From Pseudomonas sp. TH43 (GTDB lineage Bacteria > Pseudomonadota > Gammaproteobacteria > Pseudomonadales > Pseudomonadaceae), in contig NZ_JAEKFI010000004.1 in the NCBI RefSeq assembly GCF_016650635.1, positions 1,250,001 to 1,314,000 on the forward strand: 64,000 nt of DNA, in the 5' to 3' direction. The notes beneath the pieces were generated by a model, which was not told the DNA's origin, did not search any database, and saw only the letters and a program-made list of their open reading frames with translations. Shown piece after piece: positions 33,460 through 42,556 of the stretch. How positions within the stretch are numbered: the stretch's first letter is position 1; each line of letters opens with the position of its first letter. A program made the translations under genes and the position numbers.

Positions 33460-34350
33460 TTACGCCGCTTCCGGCGCCGGTGCGCGACGCACGTCCGGTT
33501 GTTTCCACGAGTCGGCAGCGCTTTCTTCGATGGCTTGCTGGATGGCTTTCTTGCGCGCTTCTTCGGCACGGCGGCTGAAGAACCAGACCATGAAGGTCAC
33601 GATCGATACCGCCAGCAGAATCAGACTGGCCACGGCGTTGATCTCAGGCTTCACGCCCAGGCGCACCGCCGAGAACACTTCCATCGGCAGGGTCGTCGAA
33701 CCCGGCCCGGAAACGAAGCTCGCCAGTACCAGGTCATCCAGCGACAGCGCGAACGACATCATGCCGCCCGCCGCCAACGATGGCGCGATCATCGGGATGG
33801 TGATCAGGAAGAACACCTTCCACGGCCGCGCCCCCAGATCCATCGCTGCTTCTTCGATCGACAGATCCAGCTCACGCAGACGCGCCGACACCACCACCGC
33901 CACATACGCCGCACAGAACGTCGTGTGGGCGATCCAGATGGTGACGATGCCACGCTCCTGCGGCCAGCCGATCATCTGCGCCATGGCCACAAACAGCAGC
34001 AACAGCGACAGACCGGTGATCACTTCCGGCATCACCAACGGCGCCGTCACCAGGCCACCGAACAGCGTGCGGCCCTTGAAGCGGGTGATGCGCGTCAGTA
34101 CAAACGCTGCCAGCGTACCCAGCGCCACCGCGGCAACCGCGGTGTAGCAGGCGATTTCCAGCGAGCGCAACACCGAGCCCATCAGTTGCGTGTTGTCGAG
34201 CAGGCCGACGTACCACTTGATCGACCAGCCGCCCCACACCGTCACCAGCTTGGAGGCGTTGAACGAGTAGATCACCAGGATCAGCATCGGCAGGTAGATG
34301 AACAACAGACCCAGAACCAGCATCAGGCTGGAGAAACGGAAGCGCTTCAT
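33460..34350 (-). CDS. spuH: Polyamine ABC transporter permease (PotI-type)
   Basis: A 296-residue inner-membrane permease of the spermidine/putrescine importer. Six hydrophobic segments are visible, with the coupling-loop EAA motif EEAAMDLGARPWKVFFLITIP. The first helix is near residues 6-28. The tail is charged and ends in PDVRRAPAPEAA. The start ATG overlaps the SpuG stop by four bases (ATGA), so the two are translationally coupled. It is the last gene of the spuBCDEFGH series. Confidence 0.94.
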   Translation of the reverse strand: MKRFRFSSLMLVLGLLFIYLPMLILVIYSFNASKLVTVWGGWSIKWYVGLLDNTQLMGSVLRSLEIACYTAVAAVALGTLAAFVLTRITRFKGRTLFGGLVTAPLVMPEVITGLSLLLLFVAMAQMIGWPQERGIVTIWIAHTTFCAAYVAVVVSARLRELDLSIEEAAMDLGARPWKVFFLITIPMIAPSLAAGGMMSFALSLDDLVLASFVSGPGSTTLPMEVFSAVRLGVKPEINAVASLILLAVSIVTFMVWFFSRRAEEARKKAIQQAIEESAADSWKQPDVRRAPAPEAA

Positions 34351-35267
34351 TCTTTACCCTCCATTTCCTTGGCCTGACTGCGGTTGAACAGAATGATCGG
34401 CACAATCAGGATCGCCAGCATCACCACCGCCAGCGCGGACGCCACCGGCCAGTCACGGTTGTTGAAGAACTCTTGCCAGAGCACTTTACCGATCATCAGG
34501 GTTTCCGGACCGCCGAGCAGTTCCGGGATCACGAACTCGCCGACCACCGGGATGAATACCAGCATGCAGCCGGCAATGATCCCGTTCTTGGACAGCGGAA
34601 TGGTGATTTTCCAGAAGCTGTTGAAGGTGCTCGAACCGAGGTCGGAAGCGGCTTCCAGCAAGCTGTGATCGTGCTTCACCAGGTTGGCGTACAGCGGCAG
34701 GATCATGAACGGCAGGTACGAGTAAACAACGCCGATGTACACCGCAAGGTTAGTGTTGAGGATCTGCAGCGGCTCGTCGATAAAGCCCATGCTCATCAGG
34801 AAACCGTTGAGCAGACCGTTATTGCTGAGGATGCCCATCCACGCGTAAACGCGGATCAGGATCGCGGTCCAGGTCGGCATCATGATCAGCAGCACCAGCA
34901 CCGTTTGCATCTCTTTACGGGCGGTGGCGATGGCATAGGCCATCGGGTAGCCAATCAACAGACATAACAGCGTGCTGAAAAACGCCATTTTCAGCGAGCC
35001 GAGGTAAGCGGCGATGTACAACTCGTCGCCCGCGAGCATCGCGTAGTTGCCCAGGTTCAGCAGCAGTTGCAGCTTCTGCTCGGCGTACGTGTAGATCTCG
35101 GTGTACGGCGGAATGGCCACGTCGGCTTCGGCGAAGCTGATCTTCAGAACGATGAAGAACGGCAGCATGAAGAACAGGAACAGCCAGATGAACGGGACCC
35201 CGATGACCAATTGCCGGCCACTGGGGATTATTCGATTGAGGCGGCGTTTGAATTTGCGCATGTTCAT
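34347..35267 (-). CDS. spuG: Polyamine ABC transporter permease (PotH-type)
   Basis: A 306-residue inner-membrane permease pairing with SpuH. The basic N-terminus is followed by a helix at about 20-40, then YTEIYTYAEQKLQLLLN in the first periplasmic loop and the EAA-type loop LLEAASDLGSSTFNSFWKI. I take ATG 35267 (MNMRKFKRR) because it overlaps the SpuF stop by four bases. A second ATG two codons later is also possible. Confidence 0.93.
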   Translation of the reverse strand: MNMRKFKRRLNRIIPSGRQLVIGVPFIWLFLFFMLPFFIVLKISFAEADVAIPPYTEIYTYAEQKLQLLLNLGNYAMLAGDELYIAAYLGSLKMAFFSTLLCLLIGYPMAYAIATARKEMQTVLVLLIMMPTWTAILIRVYAWMGILSNNGLLNGFLMSMGFIDEPLQILNTNLAVYIGVVYSYLPFMILPLYANLVKHDHSLLEAASDLGSSTFNSFWKITIPLSKNGIIAGCMLVFIPVVGEFVIPELLGGPETLMIGKVLWQEFFNNRDWPVASALAVVMLAILIVPIILFNRSQAKEMEGKE

Positions 35268-36406
35268 GAGCGAAGTACCACGCCGCTGTCGTCTTCCCAC
35301 CACACGTAAACCTGATCGCCCCAGGTCGGCCGCGCGCCGCGACGCTCGGCGTTGGCGACGAACGACTGCACCAGCTTGCCGCTCGGCAGTTCGACGTAGA
35401 ACACCGAGTGCCCGCCGAGGTAGGCGATGTCATGCACCTTGCCGCTCGACCAGTTGTATTCGCAGGTCGGTTGATCGGCGGTGACCAGCAGCTTCTCCGG
35501 GCGGATTGCGTAGGTGACCGACTTGTCCTGCACCGAAGTACTGATGCCGTGGCCGACGTAGATCTGCCGATCGAGGTCTTTGCAGGTGATGGTTGCGTGG
35601 CCTTCGGCGTCGTCGATCACTTCGCCTTCGAAGATGTTCACGTTGCCGATGAATTCGCAGACCAGACGGCTGGTCGGGGTCTCGTAGATGTCGATCGGGC
35701 TGCCGATCTGGGCGATCCAGCCCAGGTGCATGATCGCGATGCGCTCGGCCATGGTCATGGCCTCTTCCTGGTCGTGCGTCACCATCACGCAGGTCACACC
35801 CACGCGTTCGATGATTTCCACCAACTCAAGCTGCATCTGCGAACGCAGTTTCTTGTCCAGTGCGCCCATCGGTTCGTCGAGCAGCAATAGCTTCGGCCGC
35901 TTGGCCAGCGAACGCGCCAGCGCCACACGCTGACGCTGACCGCCAGACAGTTGATGCGGCTTGCGCTTGGCGTACTGGCTCATCTGCACCAGTTTGAGCA
36001 TCTCGGCCACGCGGGCATCGACTTCAGCGGCCGGGATCTTGTCCTGCTTGAGGCCGAAGGCGATGTTCTGCGCCACGGTCATGTGCGGGAACAAGGCGTA
36101 CGACTGGAACATCATGTTGATTGGTCGCTCGTACGGCGGCATGTCGGTGATGTCGACGCCGTCGAGAAAAATGCGCCCCTCCGTGGGCCGTTCGAACCCT
36201 GCCAGCATCCGCAGCAGAGTGGATTTGCCCGATCCCGAACCGCCGAGCAGAGCGAAGATCTCGCCCTTTTTGATTTCCAGGGACACGTCGTCCACGGCAA
36301 TCGTCTCGTCGAACTTCTTCGTGACCCGGTCGATTTTGACCAACACCTGCTTCGGTGTCTGGTCGCCCTCGAGGGCTTTCTTATAGGCGCCGGAGGCAAC
36401 TGCCAT
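35264..36406 (-). CDS. spuF: Polyamine ABC transporter ATP-binding protein (PotG-type)
   Basis: A 380-residue ATPase energising SpuGH. Walker A is GGSGSGKST (about residues 55-63), the Q-loop is MMFQSYALFP, the signature is QLSGGQRQRV, Walker B is LLLLDEPMGALD and the switch His is in VMVTHDQEEA. The C-terminal ~120 residues form TOBE-type regulatory domains. It sits between the SpuE and SpuG genes in the operon. The N-terminal 20-residue extension (MAVASGAYKKALEG) is typical of PotG. Confidence 0.95.
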   Translation of the reverse strand: MAVASGAYKKALEGDQTPKQVLVKIDRVTKKFDETIAVDDVSLEIKKGEIFALLGGSGSGKSTLLRMLAGFERPTEGRIFLDGVDITDMPPYERPINMMFQSYALFPHMTVAQNIAFGLKQDKIPAAEVDARVAEMLKLVQMSQYAKRKPHQLSGGQRQRVALARSLAKRPKLLLLDEPMGALDKKLRSQMQLELVEIIERVGVTCVMVTHDQEEAMTMAERIAIMHLGWIAQIGSPIDIYETPTSRLVCEFIGNVNIFEGEVIDDAEGHATITCKDLDRQIYVGHGISTSVQDKSVTYAIRPEKLLVTADQPTCEYNWSSGKVHDIAYLGGHSVFYVELPSGKLVQSFVANAERRGARPTWGDQVYVWWEDDSGVVLRS

Positions 36407-36472
36407 TTACGAAACTCCCAGATAAAAACAATGCAGTCCGCCCCGCAAGGCGAACCCAGGATAGTGTGTGCC

Positions 36473-37570
36473 TTACATCCCCGACTTGACCTTGGTCCAG
36501 CTGCGGGTCATCAGACGCTGAATGTTCGGTGGCAACTCGGTCGACACGTAGGCCTTGTCGATAACGGCCTGCGGTGGGTACACCGACTCATCGGTACGAA
36601 TGGATTGCTCCATCAGTTTGTCCGACCCAGGATTCGGGTTGGCATAACCGACGTAGTCACTGACCTGGGCAATCACCTCAGGTTTCAGCAAATAGTTGAT
36701 GAAGGCGTGGGCTTCTTTCACGTTCGACGAATCCTTGGGAATCGCCAGCATGTCGAACCACAAGGCGCCGCCCTCTTTCGGCACCGCGTAGGCGATGTTC
36801 ACGCCCTTCTTGGCTTCTTCGGCGCGGTGCTTGGCCTGGAAAATATCGCCGGAGAAACCGATGGCCACGCAGATGTCGCCGTTAGCCAGGTCGCCGATGT
36901 ATTTCGAGGAATGGAAGTAGGTCACGTAAGGACGCACCGCGAGCAACTTGGCGGTGGCTTTTTCGTAGTCCTTCGGGTTGGTGCTGTTGGCATTCAGGCC
37001 CAGATAGTTCAGCACCGTCGGCATCATTTCATCCGCAGAATCGAGGAACGCCACGCCGCAGCTTTGCAGCTTCTTGATGTTCTCCGGCTCGAACAGCACG
37101 CCCCACGAATCGATCTTGTCGACACCGAGCGCAGCTTTCACTTTATCGACGTTGTAACCGATGCCGTTGGTGCCCCACAGGTACGGCACGGCGTACAGGT
37201 TGCCCGGATCGTTCTGCTCCAGACGCTTGAGCAGCGCCGGGTCGAGATTGGAATAGTTCGGCAGTTGCGACTTGTCGAGCTTCTGGAACGCGCCCGCCTT
37301 GATCTGCTTGCCGAGGAAGTGGTTCGACGGCACGACCACGTCGTAACCGGTACGCCCGGCCAGTAGCTTGCCTTCCAGGGTTTCGTTGGAGTCAAAGACG
37401 TCGTAGACCGGTTTGATCCCGGTGGCTTTCTGGAAGTCAGCCAGGGTCGTCTCGCCGATGTAGTCCGACCAGTTATAAATATGCACCGTACCGGCGGCCT
37501 GGGCTCCGACAGCAATCGTCAGGCCGGCAGTGGCCAGCAGGGCTTTGCGCAAAGAAGAAAAAATAGGCAA
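36473..37570 (-). CDS. spuE: Periplasmic polyamine-binding protein, SpuE type (spermidine)
   Basis: A 365-residue receptor whose signal peptide ends near AQA-AG. The mature protein starts GTVHIYNWSDYIGETTL and keeps the family motifs YDVFDSNETLEGKLLAG and YFHSSKYIGDLANGD. The start is TTG at 37570 giving MPIFSSLRKALL, because GAGG lies 8 bases upstream and no ATG fits. A longer frame from 37642 lacks a ribosome site. Paralogous to SpuD next door. In P. aeruginosa SpuE prefers spermidine and SpuD putrescine; the assignment here follows gene order. Confidence 0.92.
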   Translation of the reverse strand: MPIFSSLRKALLATAGLTIAVGAQAAGTVHIYNWSDYIGETTLADFQKATGIKPVYDVFDSNETLEGKLLAGRTGYDVVVPSNHFLGKQIKAGAFQKLDKSQLPNYSNLDPALLKRLEQNDPGNLYAVPYLWGTNGIGYNVDKVKAALGVDKIDSWGVLFEPENIKKLQSCGVAFLDSADEMMPTVLNYLGLNANSTNPKDYEKATAKLLAVRPYVTYFHSSKYIGDLANGDICVAIGFSGDIFQAKHRAEEAKKGVNIAYAVPKEGGALWFDMLAIPKDSSNVKEAHAFINYLLKPEVIAQVSDYVGYANPNPGSDKLMEQSIRTDESVYPPQAVIDKAYVSTELPPNIQRLMTRSWTKVKSGM

Positions 37571-37704
37571 GTGGAGGTCCTCTAAATTAGTTGGGCCCAA
37601 GTTGCCCCGCGCTGCATGACAGCCATGGCTGCCCGGCAACAAAACCGGCGCGCAACTTACCCTCGAAAAACCGTTCCAGCAAAACTTTCTGTCATTTAAT
37701 TGTC

Positions 37705-37739
37705 CCGCTGGCCCTCGTCACGGCGACGACGGCCAGCGG
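37705..37739 (-). terminator. Strong intercistronic hairpin after spuD
   Basis: Stem CCGCTGGCC / GGCCAGCGG (9 bp), then a C-C mismatch and an inner TCGTC / GACGA stem (5 bp) with a 5-base loop. It lies about 20 bases after the spuD stop and before spuE. No T-tract follows on the minus strand, so it more likely stabilises the spuD message end or attenuates read-through than fully terminates. Confidence 0.6.
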
Positions 37740-37757
37740 TTGTTGCTTCAAACCGGT

Positions 37758-38867
37758 TTATTTACCGGATTTGATTCGGGTCCAGCTGCGGGTCATTTCG
37801 CGCTGGGTTGCCGCTGGCAGATCGGCGATGGCATACAACTTGGCCTGCACGTCGGCTGGCGGGTAGATGCCTGGATCGCTGGTGATGTCTTTTTCCACCA
37901 GTGGCGTTGCAGCGGCGTTACCGTTCGGGAAACGTACGGCGTTGGTGATGCCGGCCATGACTTCAGGCTTCTGCAGGAAGGTCATGAACTTGTAGGCGCC
38001 TTCGACGTTTTCGGCATCTTTAGGGATGGCGACCATGTCGAAGAAGCTGCCGGCACCTTCTTTCGGAATGGCGTAGCTGACTTTGACCTTGTCACCGGCC
38101 TCAGCGGCACGGGACTTGGCTTGCTGCACGTCACCCGAGTAGCCGACGGCTACGCAGATGTTGCCGTTGGCCAGGTCCGAGATGTACTTGGAGGAGTGGA
38201 AGTAGGTGATCGAAGGACGGATTTTGAGGAACAGCTCCTCGGCTTTCTTGATGTCTTCTTTCTTCTGGCTGTCGGTTGGCAGGCCCAGGTAGTGCAGCGC
38301 GACCGGGAGCATTTCGGTCGGCGAATCGAGGAAGCTCACACCGCAGCCCTTGAGCTTGGCGATGTTTTCAGGCTTGAGCAGCACGTCCCACGAATCGATG
38401 GTGTCGACGCCCAGCGCAGCCTTGACCTTCTCGGCGTTGTAACCAATGCCGATCGAGCCCCACATGTACGGGAAGGCGTGTTTGTTACCTGGGTCGCTGA
38501 CCGAAACGGCCTTGAGCAGATCCTGGTTCAGGTTCTTCCAGTTAGGCAGCTTGGACTGATCCAGCTCCTGGTAAACGCCAGCCTTGATCTGCTTGGCGAG
38601 GAAGTTGTTGGACGGCACGACCACGTCGTAGCCGGACTTGCCTGCCAGCAGCTTGGCTTCCAGGGTCTCGTTGCTGTCGAAGACGTCATAGACGACTTTG
38701 ATCCCGGACTCTTTCTCGAAGTTGGCAATGGTGTCCGGAGCGATGTAGTCGGACCAGTTGTAGACGTGCAGCACTTTGTCGTCCGCGTGAACCGCACCCG
38801 CCATCATCCCCGCGACGGACAGGGCGAGAAGAGTCTTGCCAGCAAGCTTTTTACCTAATGCCTTCAT
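37758..38867 (-). CDS. spuD: Periplasmic polyamine-binding protein, SpuD type (putrescine)
   Basis: A 369-residue receptor with a signal peptide cleaved near VHA-DD (about residue 28). The mature protein opens DDKVLHVYNWSDYIAPDT and carries YDVFDSNETLEAKLLAG and YFHSSKYISDLANGN. It is about two-thirds identical by eye to SpuE, so the pair is a tandem duplication with split specificity. It is upstream of SpuE. A 171-bp gap separates it from spuC and may hold its own promoter, although none is clear. Confidence 0.93.
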   Translation of the reverse strand: MKALGKKLAGKTLLALSVAGMMAGAVHADDKVLHVYNWSDYIAPDTIANFEKESGIKVVYDVFDSNETLEAKLLAGKSGYDVVVPSNNFLAKQIKAGVYQELDQSKLPNWKNLNQDLLKAVSVSDPGNKHAFPYMWGSIGIGYNAEKVKAALGVDTIDSWDVLLKPENIAKLKGCGVSFLDSPTEMLPVALHYLGLPTDSQKKEDIKKAEELFLKIRPSITYFHSSKYISDLANGNICVAVGYSGDVQQAKSRAAEAGDKVKVSYAIPKEGAGSFFDMVAIPKDAENVEGAYKFMTFLQKPEVMAGITNAVRFPNGNAAATPLVEKDITSDPGIYPPADVQAKLYAIADLPAATQREMTRSWTRIKSGK

Positions 38868-39038
38868 GCGTCATGCTCCAAATTTTTCTTTTTTGAACCA
38901 CATTGTTCAGCGGCCGAACCCGGACAACTGGAACCGCGGCTAGTCTGGCAAGATCCGAGGCGGTCTTTCAAGAAAAGACCAGCCTTTCTGACAGCTTTGA
39001 GCGAGAGCGCCGCAGCTCCCCCGCTCAGAGCCTAGCAC

Positions 39039-40403
39039 CTAGCCCTGCAACGCACTGAGGGTCAGGTCGAGGCATTTGCGTGCCTTTGTAACCAGCTCAT
39101 CGATCTCCGCTTTGCTGATGACCAGCGGCGGCGCGATGATCATGGTGTCGCCCACAGCGCGCATGATCAGGCCGTTGTCGAAGCAGAACTGGCGGCAGAT
39201 CATGCCGACGCCCTTGCCTTCGTAACGCTTGCGAGTGGCCTTGTCCTGCACCAGCTCGATTGCGCCCAGCAGACCGACCCCGCGAACTTCACCCACCAAC
39301 GGGTGATCGTTCAGTTCCCGCAGACGTTTCTGCAAATACGGTGCCGTTTCGTTGTGCGCGTTCTCGATAATTTTTTCGTCGCGCAGAATGCGGATGTTTT
39401 CCAGACCGACCGCTGCCGCCACCGGGTGACCGGAGTAGGTGAAGCCGTGGTTGAAATCGCCGCCTTCGTTGAGCACTGCCACCACCGAGTCACGGACGAT
39501 CAGGCCACCCATCGGGATATAGCCGGAGGTCAGGCCTTTGGCGATGGTCATCATGTCGGGCGCAAGGTCGTAGAAATCGCTACCGAACCACTCACCGGTA
39601 CGGCCGAAACCGCAGATCACTTCGTCGGCGACGAAGAGAATGTCGTACTTGGCGAGGATTTCCTTGATGCGCGGCCAGTAGGTGTCTGGCGGAATGATCA
39701 CGCCGCCGGCACCCTGAATCGGCTCGGCAATAAAGGCACCAACGTTATCCACGCCGACTTCGAGAATCTTCTCTTCCAGCTGATTGGCCGCCCAGATGCC
39801 GAACTCTTCCGGCGACATGTCGCCGCCTTCGGCAAACCAGTACGGCTGAGCGATGTGGACGATGCCCGGAATCGGCAAGTCGCCCTGTTCGTGCATATAA
39901 GTCATGCCACCGAGGCTCGCGCCGGCCACGGTCGAACCGTGATAACCGTTCTTGCGACTGATGATGACTTTCTTGTTCGGCTGGCCCTTGATCGCCCAGT
40001 AGTGGCGAACCATGCGCAGCATAGTGTCGTTGCCTTCGGAGCCGGAACCGGTGAAGAACACATGGTTCATGCCGTCTGGCGCAACGTCGGCGATGGCCTT
40101 GGCCAGTTCCAGTGCCGGCGGGTGCGCGGTCTGGAAGAACAGGTTGTAGTAAGGCAGTTCGCGCATCTGTTTGGCGGCAGCGTCAGCCAGTTCATCGCGA
40201 CCGTAACCGATGGCCACACACCACAGACCCGCCATGCCGTCGAGGATCTTGTTGCCTTCGCTGTCCCACAGGTAAACGCCCTTGGCGTTAGTGATGATCC
40301 GCGGGCCTTTCTCTTTCAGCTGCTTGAAATCGCTGAACGGCGCCAGGTGGTGATCATTGCTGAGCGCTTGCCACTCGCGGGTTTGCGGGTTGTTGCTGGT
40401 CAT
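39039..40403 (-). CDS. spuC: Polyamine:pyruvate aminotransferase
   Basis: A 454-residue class III PLP aminotransferase that moves the amino group of putrescine, cadaverine or spermidine to pyruvate. The cofactor aspartate is in VADEVICGFGRTG, the Schiff-base lysine is in TIAKGLTSGYIPMGG, and the N-terminal GTGSEGNDTMLR and YHGSTVAGAS loops are present. The start ATG 40403 has AAGGAG 7 bases upstream; a longer frame from 40484 would overlap the intergenic hairpin. It lies between SpuB and the SpuD receptor. Confidence 0.95.
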   Translation of the reverse strand: MTSNNPQTREWQALSNDHHLAPFSDFKQLKEKGPRIITNAKGVYLWDSEGNKILDGMAGLWCVAIGYGRDELADAAAKQMRELPYYNLFFQTAHPPALELAKAIADVAPDGMNHVFFTGSGSEGNDTMLRMVRHYWAIKGQPNKKVIISRKNGYHGSTVAGASLGGMTYMHEQGDLPIPGIVHIAQPYWFAEGGDMSPEEFGIWAANQLEEKILEVGVDNVGAFIAEPIQGAGGVIIPPDTYWPRIKEILAKYDILFVADEVICGFGRTGEWFGSDFYDLAPDMMTIAKGLTSGYIPMGGLIVRDSVVAVLNEGGDFNHGFTYSGHPVAAAVGLENIRILRDEKIIENAHNETAPYLQKRLRELNDHPLVGEVRGVGLLGAIELVQDKATRKRYEGKGVGMICRQFCFDNGLIMRAVGDTMIIAPPLVISKAEIDELVTKARKCLDLTLSALQG

Positions 40404-40428
40404 GCCAATTCTCCTTGTTATCGGTGAA

Positions 40429-40451
40429 GGCGCGGCTTGTGAGGCCGCGCC
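40429..40451 (-). other. Intercistronic hairpin between spuB and spuC
   Basis: A perfect 8-bp stem GGCGCGGC / GCCGCGCC with a 7-base loop lies just before the spuB stop-distal end of the gap and upstream of the spuC ribosome site. No T-tract; it may tune the ratio of the two enzymes. Confidence 0.4.
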
Positions 40452-40458
40452 CGGCGTA

Positions 40459-41817
40459 TCAGACGGCGAAGAGCAGGTACTCACGCTCCCACGAACTGAT
40501 CACGCGCTTGAAGTTTTCATGCTCGGCCCGCTTGACCGCGACGTAGCCTGTGATGAAAGTCTTGCCGAGGTATTTCTCGACGGTGGTGCTGTTTTCCATA
40601 CGCTCCAGTGCGTCTTCGATGGTCAACGGCAGGCGCAGGTTGCGGCGCTCGTAACCACGGCCAACCACAGGTGCGCTCGGGTTGAGGCCCTCGACCATGC
40701 CGATGTAACCGCAGAGCAGGCTCGCGGCAATCGCCAGGTAAGGGTTGGCGTCGGCGCCCGGCAGGCGGTTTTCCACCCGACGGTTCTGCGGGCCGGCATC
40801 CGGTACGCGCAGGCCCACGGTGCGGTTTTCTTCGCCCCACTCCACGTTCACCGGCGCCGAGGTGTCTGGCAGGAAGCGGCGGAACGAGTTGACGTTCGGG
40901 GCGAACAACGGCAACAGCTCAGGGATCAGTTTCTGCAAACCGCCGATGTGGTGCAGGAACAGCTGGCTCATGGTCCCGTCTTCATTGGAGAAGACGTTCT
41001 TGCCGGTTTCGATATCGATGATGCTCTGGTGCAAGTGCATGGCACTGCCCGGCTCGCCGGTCATCGGCTTGGCCATAAAGGTCGCGGCCACGTCGTGCTT
41101 CAGCGCGGCTTCACGCATGGTGCGCTTGAACACCAGGATCTGGTCGGCCAGCGACAGGGCGTCACCGTGACGGAAGTTGATTTCCATCTGCGCCGTGCCG
41201 TCTTCGTGGATCAGCGTGTCGAGGTCCAGCTCCTGCAATTCGCACCAGTCGTAGACGTCTTCGAACAGCGGGTCGAATTCGTTCGCCGCTTCGATAGAGA
41301 ACGACTGACGACCGATTTCCGGACGGCCCGAGCGGCCGATTGGCGGCTGCAACGGATAGTCGGGATCGTCACTGCGCTTGGTCAGATAGAACTCCATCTC
41401 TGGCGCCACGATCGGCTGCCAGCCCTTGTCGGCATAGAGCTTGAGGACTTTCTTGAGGACGTTGCGCGGCGACAGCTCGATCGGGTTGCCTTGCTTGTCG
41501 TAGGTGTCGTGGATCACCTGCGCGGTCGGCTCGATGGCCCACGGCACCATGTACACAGCGTTCTGGTCGGGGCGGCAGATCATGTCGATGTCGGCCGGGT
41601 CGAGCAGCTCGTAATAGATGTCGTCTTCGACATAGTCGCCGGTCACGGTCTGCAACAGCACGCTCTCTGGCAGGCGCATGCCTTTTTCGGCGATGAACTT
41701 GTTGGTCGGCGAAATCTTGCCCCGGGTGATACCGGTCAAGTCGGCGATCATGCATTCGACTTCTGTGATCTTGTGGTCTTTCAACCAATCGGTGAGCTGG
41801 TCGAGGTTGTTACTCAT
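40459..41817 (-). CDS. spuB: Glutamylpolyamine synthetase (glutamine synthetase family)
   Basis: A 452-residue member of the glutamine synthetase fold that gamma-glutamylates polyamines for breakdown. It has the family motifs EMEFYLTKR (metal ligands), GSAMHLHQSI, the ammonium-site region NRTVGLRVP and VENRLPGADANPYLAIAA with the catalytic glutamate/arginine set. The N-terminal domain begins MSNNLDQLTDWLKDH. It is upstream of spuC and just downstream of the spuA remnant. A paralogue (SpuI) is divergent at 42557. Confidence 0.94.
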   Translation of the reverse strand: MSNNLDQLTDWLKDHKITEVECMIADLTGITRGKISPTNKFIAEKGMRLPESVLLQTVTGDYVEDDIYYELLDPADIDMICRPDQNAVYMVPWAIEPTAQVIHDTYDKQGNPIELSPRNVLKKVLKLYADKGWQPIVAPEMEFYLTKRSDDPDYPLQPPIGRSGRPEIGRQSFSIEAANEFDPLFEDVYDWCELQELDLDTLIHEDGTAQMEINFRHGDALSLADQILVFKRTMREAALKHDVAATFMAKPMTGEPGSAMHLHQSIIDIETGKNVFSNEDGTMSQLFLHHIGGLQKLIPELLPLFAPNVNSFRRFLPDTSAPVNVEWGEENRTVGLRVPDAGPQNRRVENRLPGADANPYLAIAASLLCGYIGMVEGLNPSAPVVGRGYERRNLRLPLTIEDALERMENSTTVEKYLGKTFITGYVAVKRAEHENFKRVISSWEREYLLFAV

Positions 41818-41838
41818 AAATGCCTCTGGGCTGAGTCT

Positions 41839-41855
41839 CCTGACGCAATGTCAGG
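41839..41855. promoter_or_regulatory. Short inverted repeat upstream of spuB
   Basis: CCTGACGCAATGTCAGG, a 6-bp stem (CCTGAC/GTCAGG) around GCAAT, 22 bases before the spuB start. It could be an operator or a leader hairpin. Confidence 0.35.
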
Positions 41856-41912
41856 CAAAGTTTGACGCTTGCGCGTCGCGTTGAAGGGGGCTTGCTTGTG
41901 CGCAGTGCGGGC

Positions 41913-42278
41913 TTACGCCAGGCACCGCGCATAGACAATGAAAGAGAAGCTTACCTGCCCTTTACGCTGGCGTTGCATTTGCTGTGCACACTCGATATTT
42001 CCAATGCGTGCAGAATCATGAGCACGGCTCGGTGAGCGGTTCAGGTTTTGGGATCGAAAGAGATCTATATTGGAAGGGAACGCCATAAACAGAATGCTTT
42101 GCCATACGTCCAGAATATCGGACGCTGCCGTTCTGGCTGCCGCTGACGAGAATGTCGTCGACAGGCTGCGCGCCATGCTGGCTGCGCTACGGACGGATTT
42201 GTCGCCACTGATGTGATAAGCATGCAGACCGGACTGTTGCGAGCAGTCGGTGATGCCGATTAACGGCAGGCGAGACAT
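41913..42278 (-). pseudogene. spuA: Remnant of spuA (gamma-glutamyl-polyamine/GABA hydrolase)
   Basis: A 121-codon frame opening MSRLPLIGITDCSQQSGLHA and continuing YHISGDKSVRSAASMARSL matches the class I glutamine-amidotransferase hydrolases SpuA/PuuD. Further on ILFMAFPSNIDLF matches the family's G(L/I)LFTGSPSNIEP with key glycine and threonine lost, and SRAHDSARIGN matches GTAHDPARD. The alignment then ends in unrelated residues, and the nucleophile elbow GICRG and the HxE dyad are absent. An intact enzyme needs about 250 residues. Its place between spuB and spuI is where spuA lies in P. aeruginosa. I infer a decayed gene; the start codon and weak ribosome site survive. Confidence 0.85.
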
Positions 42279-42498
42279 GAAGCACCCCGGTATTATTGCT
42301 GTTATGGGTTTGATCGGAGCTTAGCCTTGTTCATTTTTTTACACAACACCCCCGTAAAAAATACAACACGGCCTGCTCAAGCCTGCGGGTGGCAAGCGTC
42401 TCAATGACTGAAAAGCGCCTCAAAGTGCCCCATAAATGCCCTCGCGGCGCTTTTTTAGGGCAAAAAAGGCCTCGCTTGACTTCGGCAGGCCGTTCGGG

Positions 42499-42530
42499 TT
42501 GACTGAAACCAGAAAAGATCAATGATTGAT
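42499..42530 (+). promoter_or_regulatory. spuI promoter with overlapping palindrome
   Basis: TTGACT (42499-42504), a 17-base spacer and ATGATT (42522-42527) form a plausible sigma-70 promoter. The perfect palindrome ATCAATGATTGAT (42518-42530) overlaps the -10, the usual place for a repressor such as the polyamine regulator PauR. Ribosome site AAAGGTG precedes the start. Confidence 0.45.
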
Positions 42531-42556
42531 ATTTTTAACAACAAAGGTGTTGCATC

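Noticed and set aside
41913..42278. Novel small gene of 121 residues
   Set aside because: The N-terminus and later motif fragments match SpuA/PuuD hydrolases at the expected spuA position, so a remnant is the better reading.
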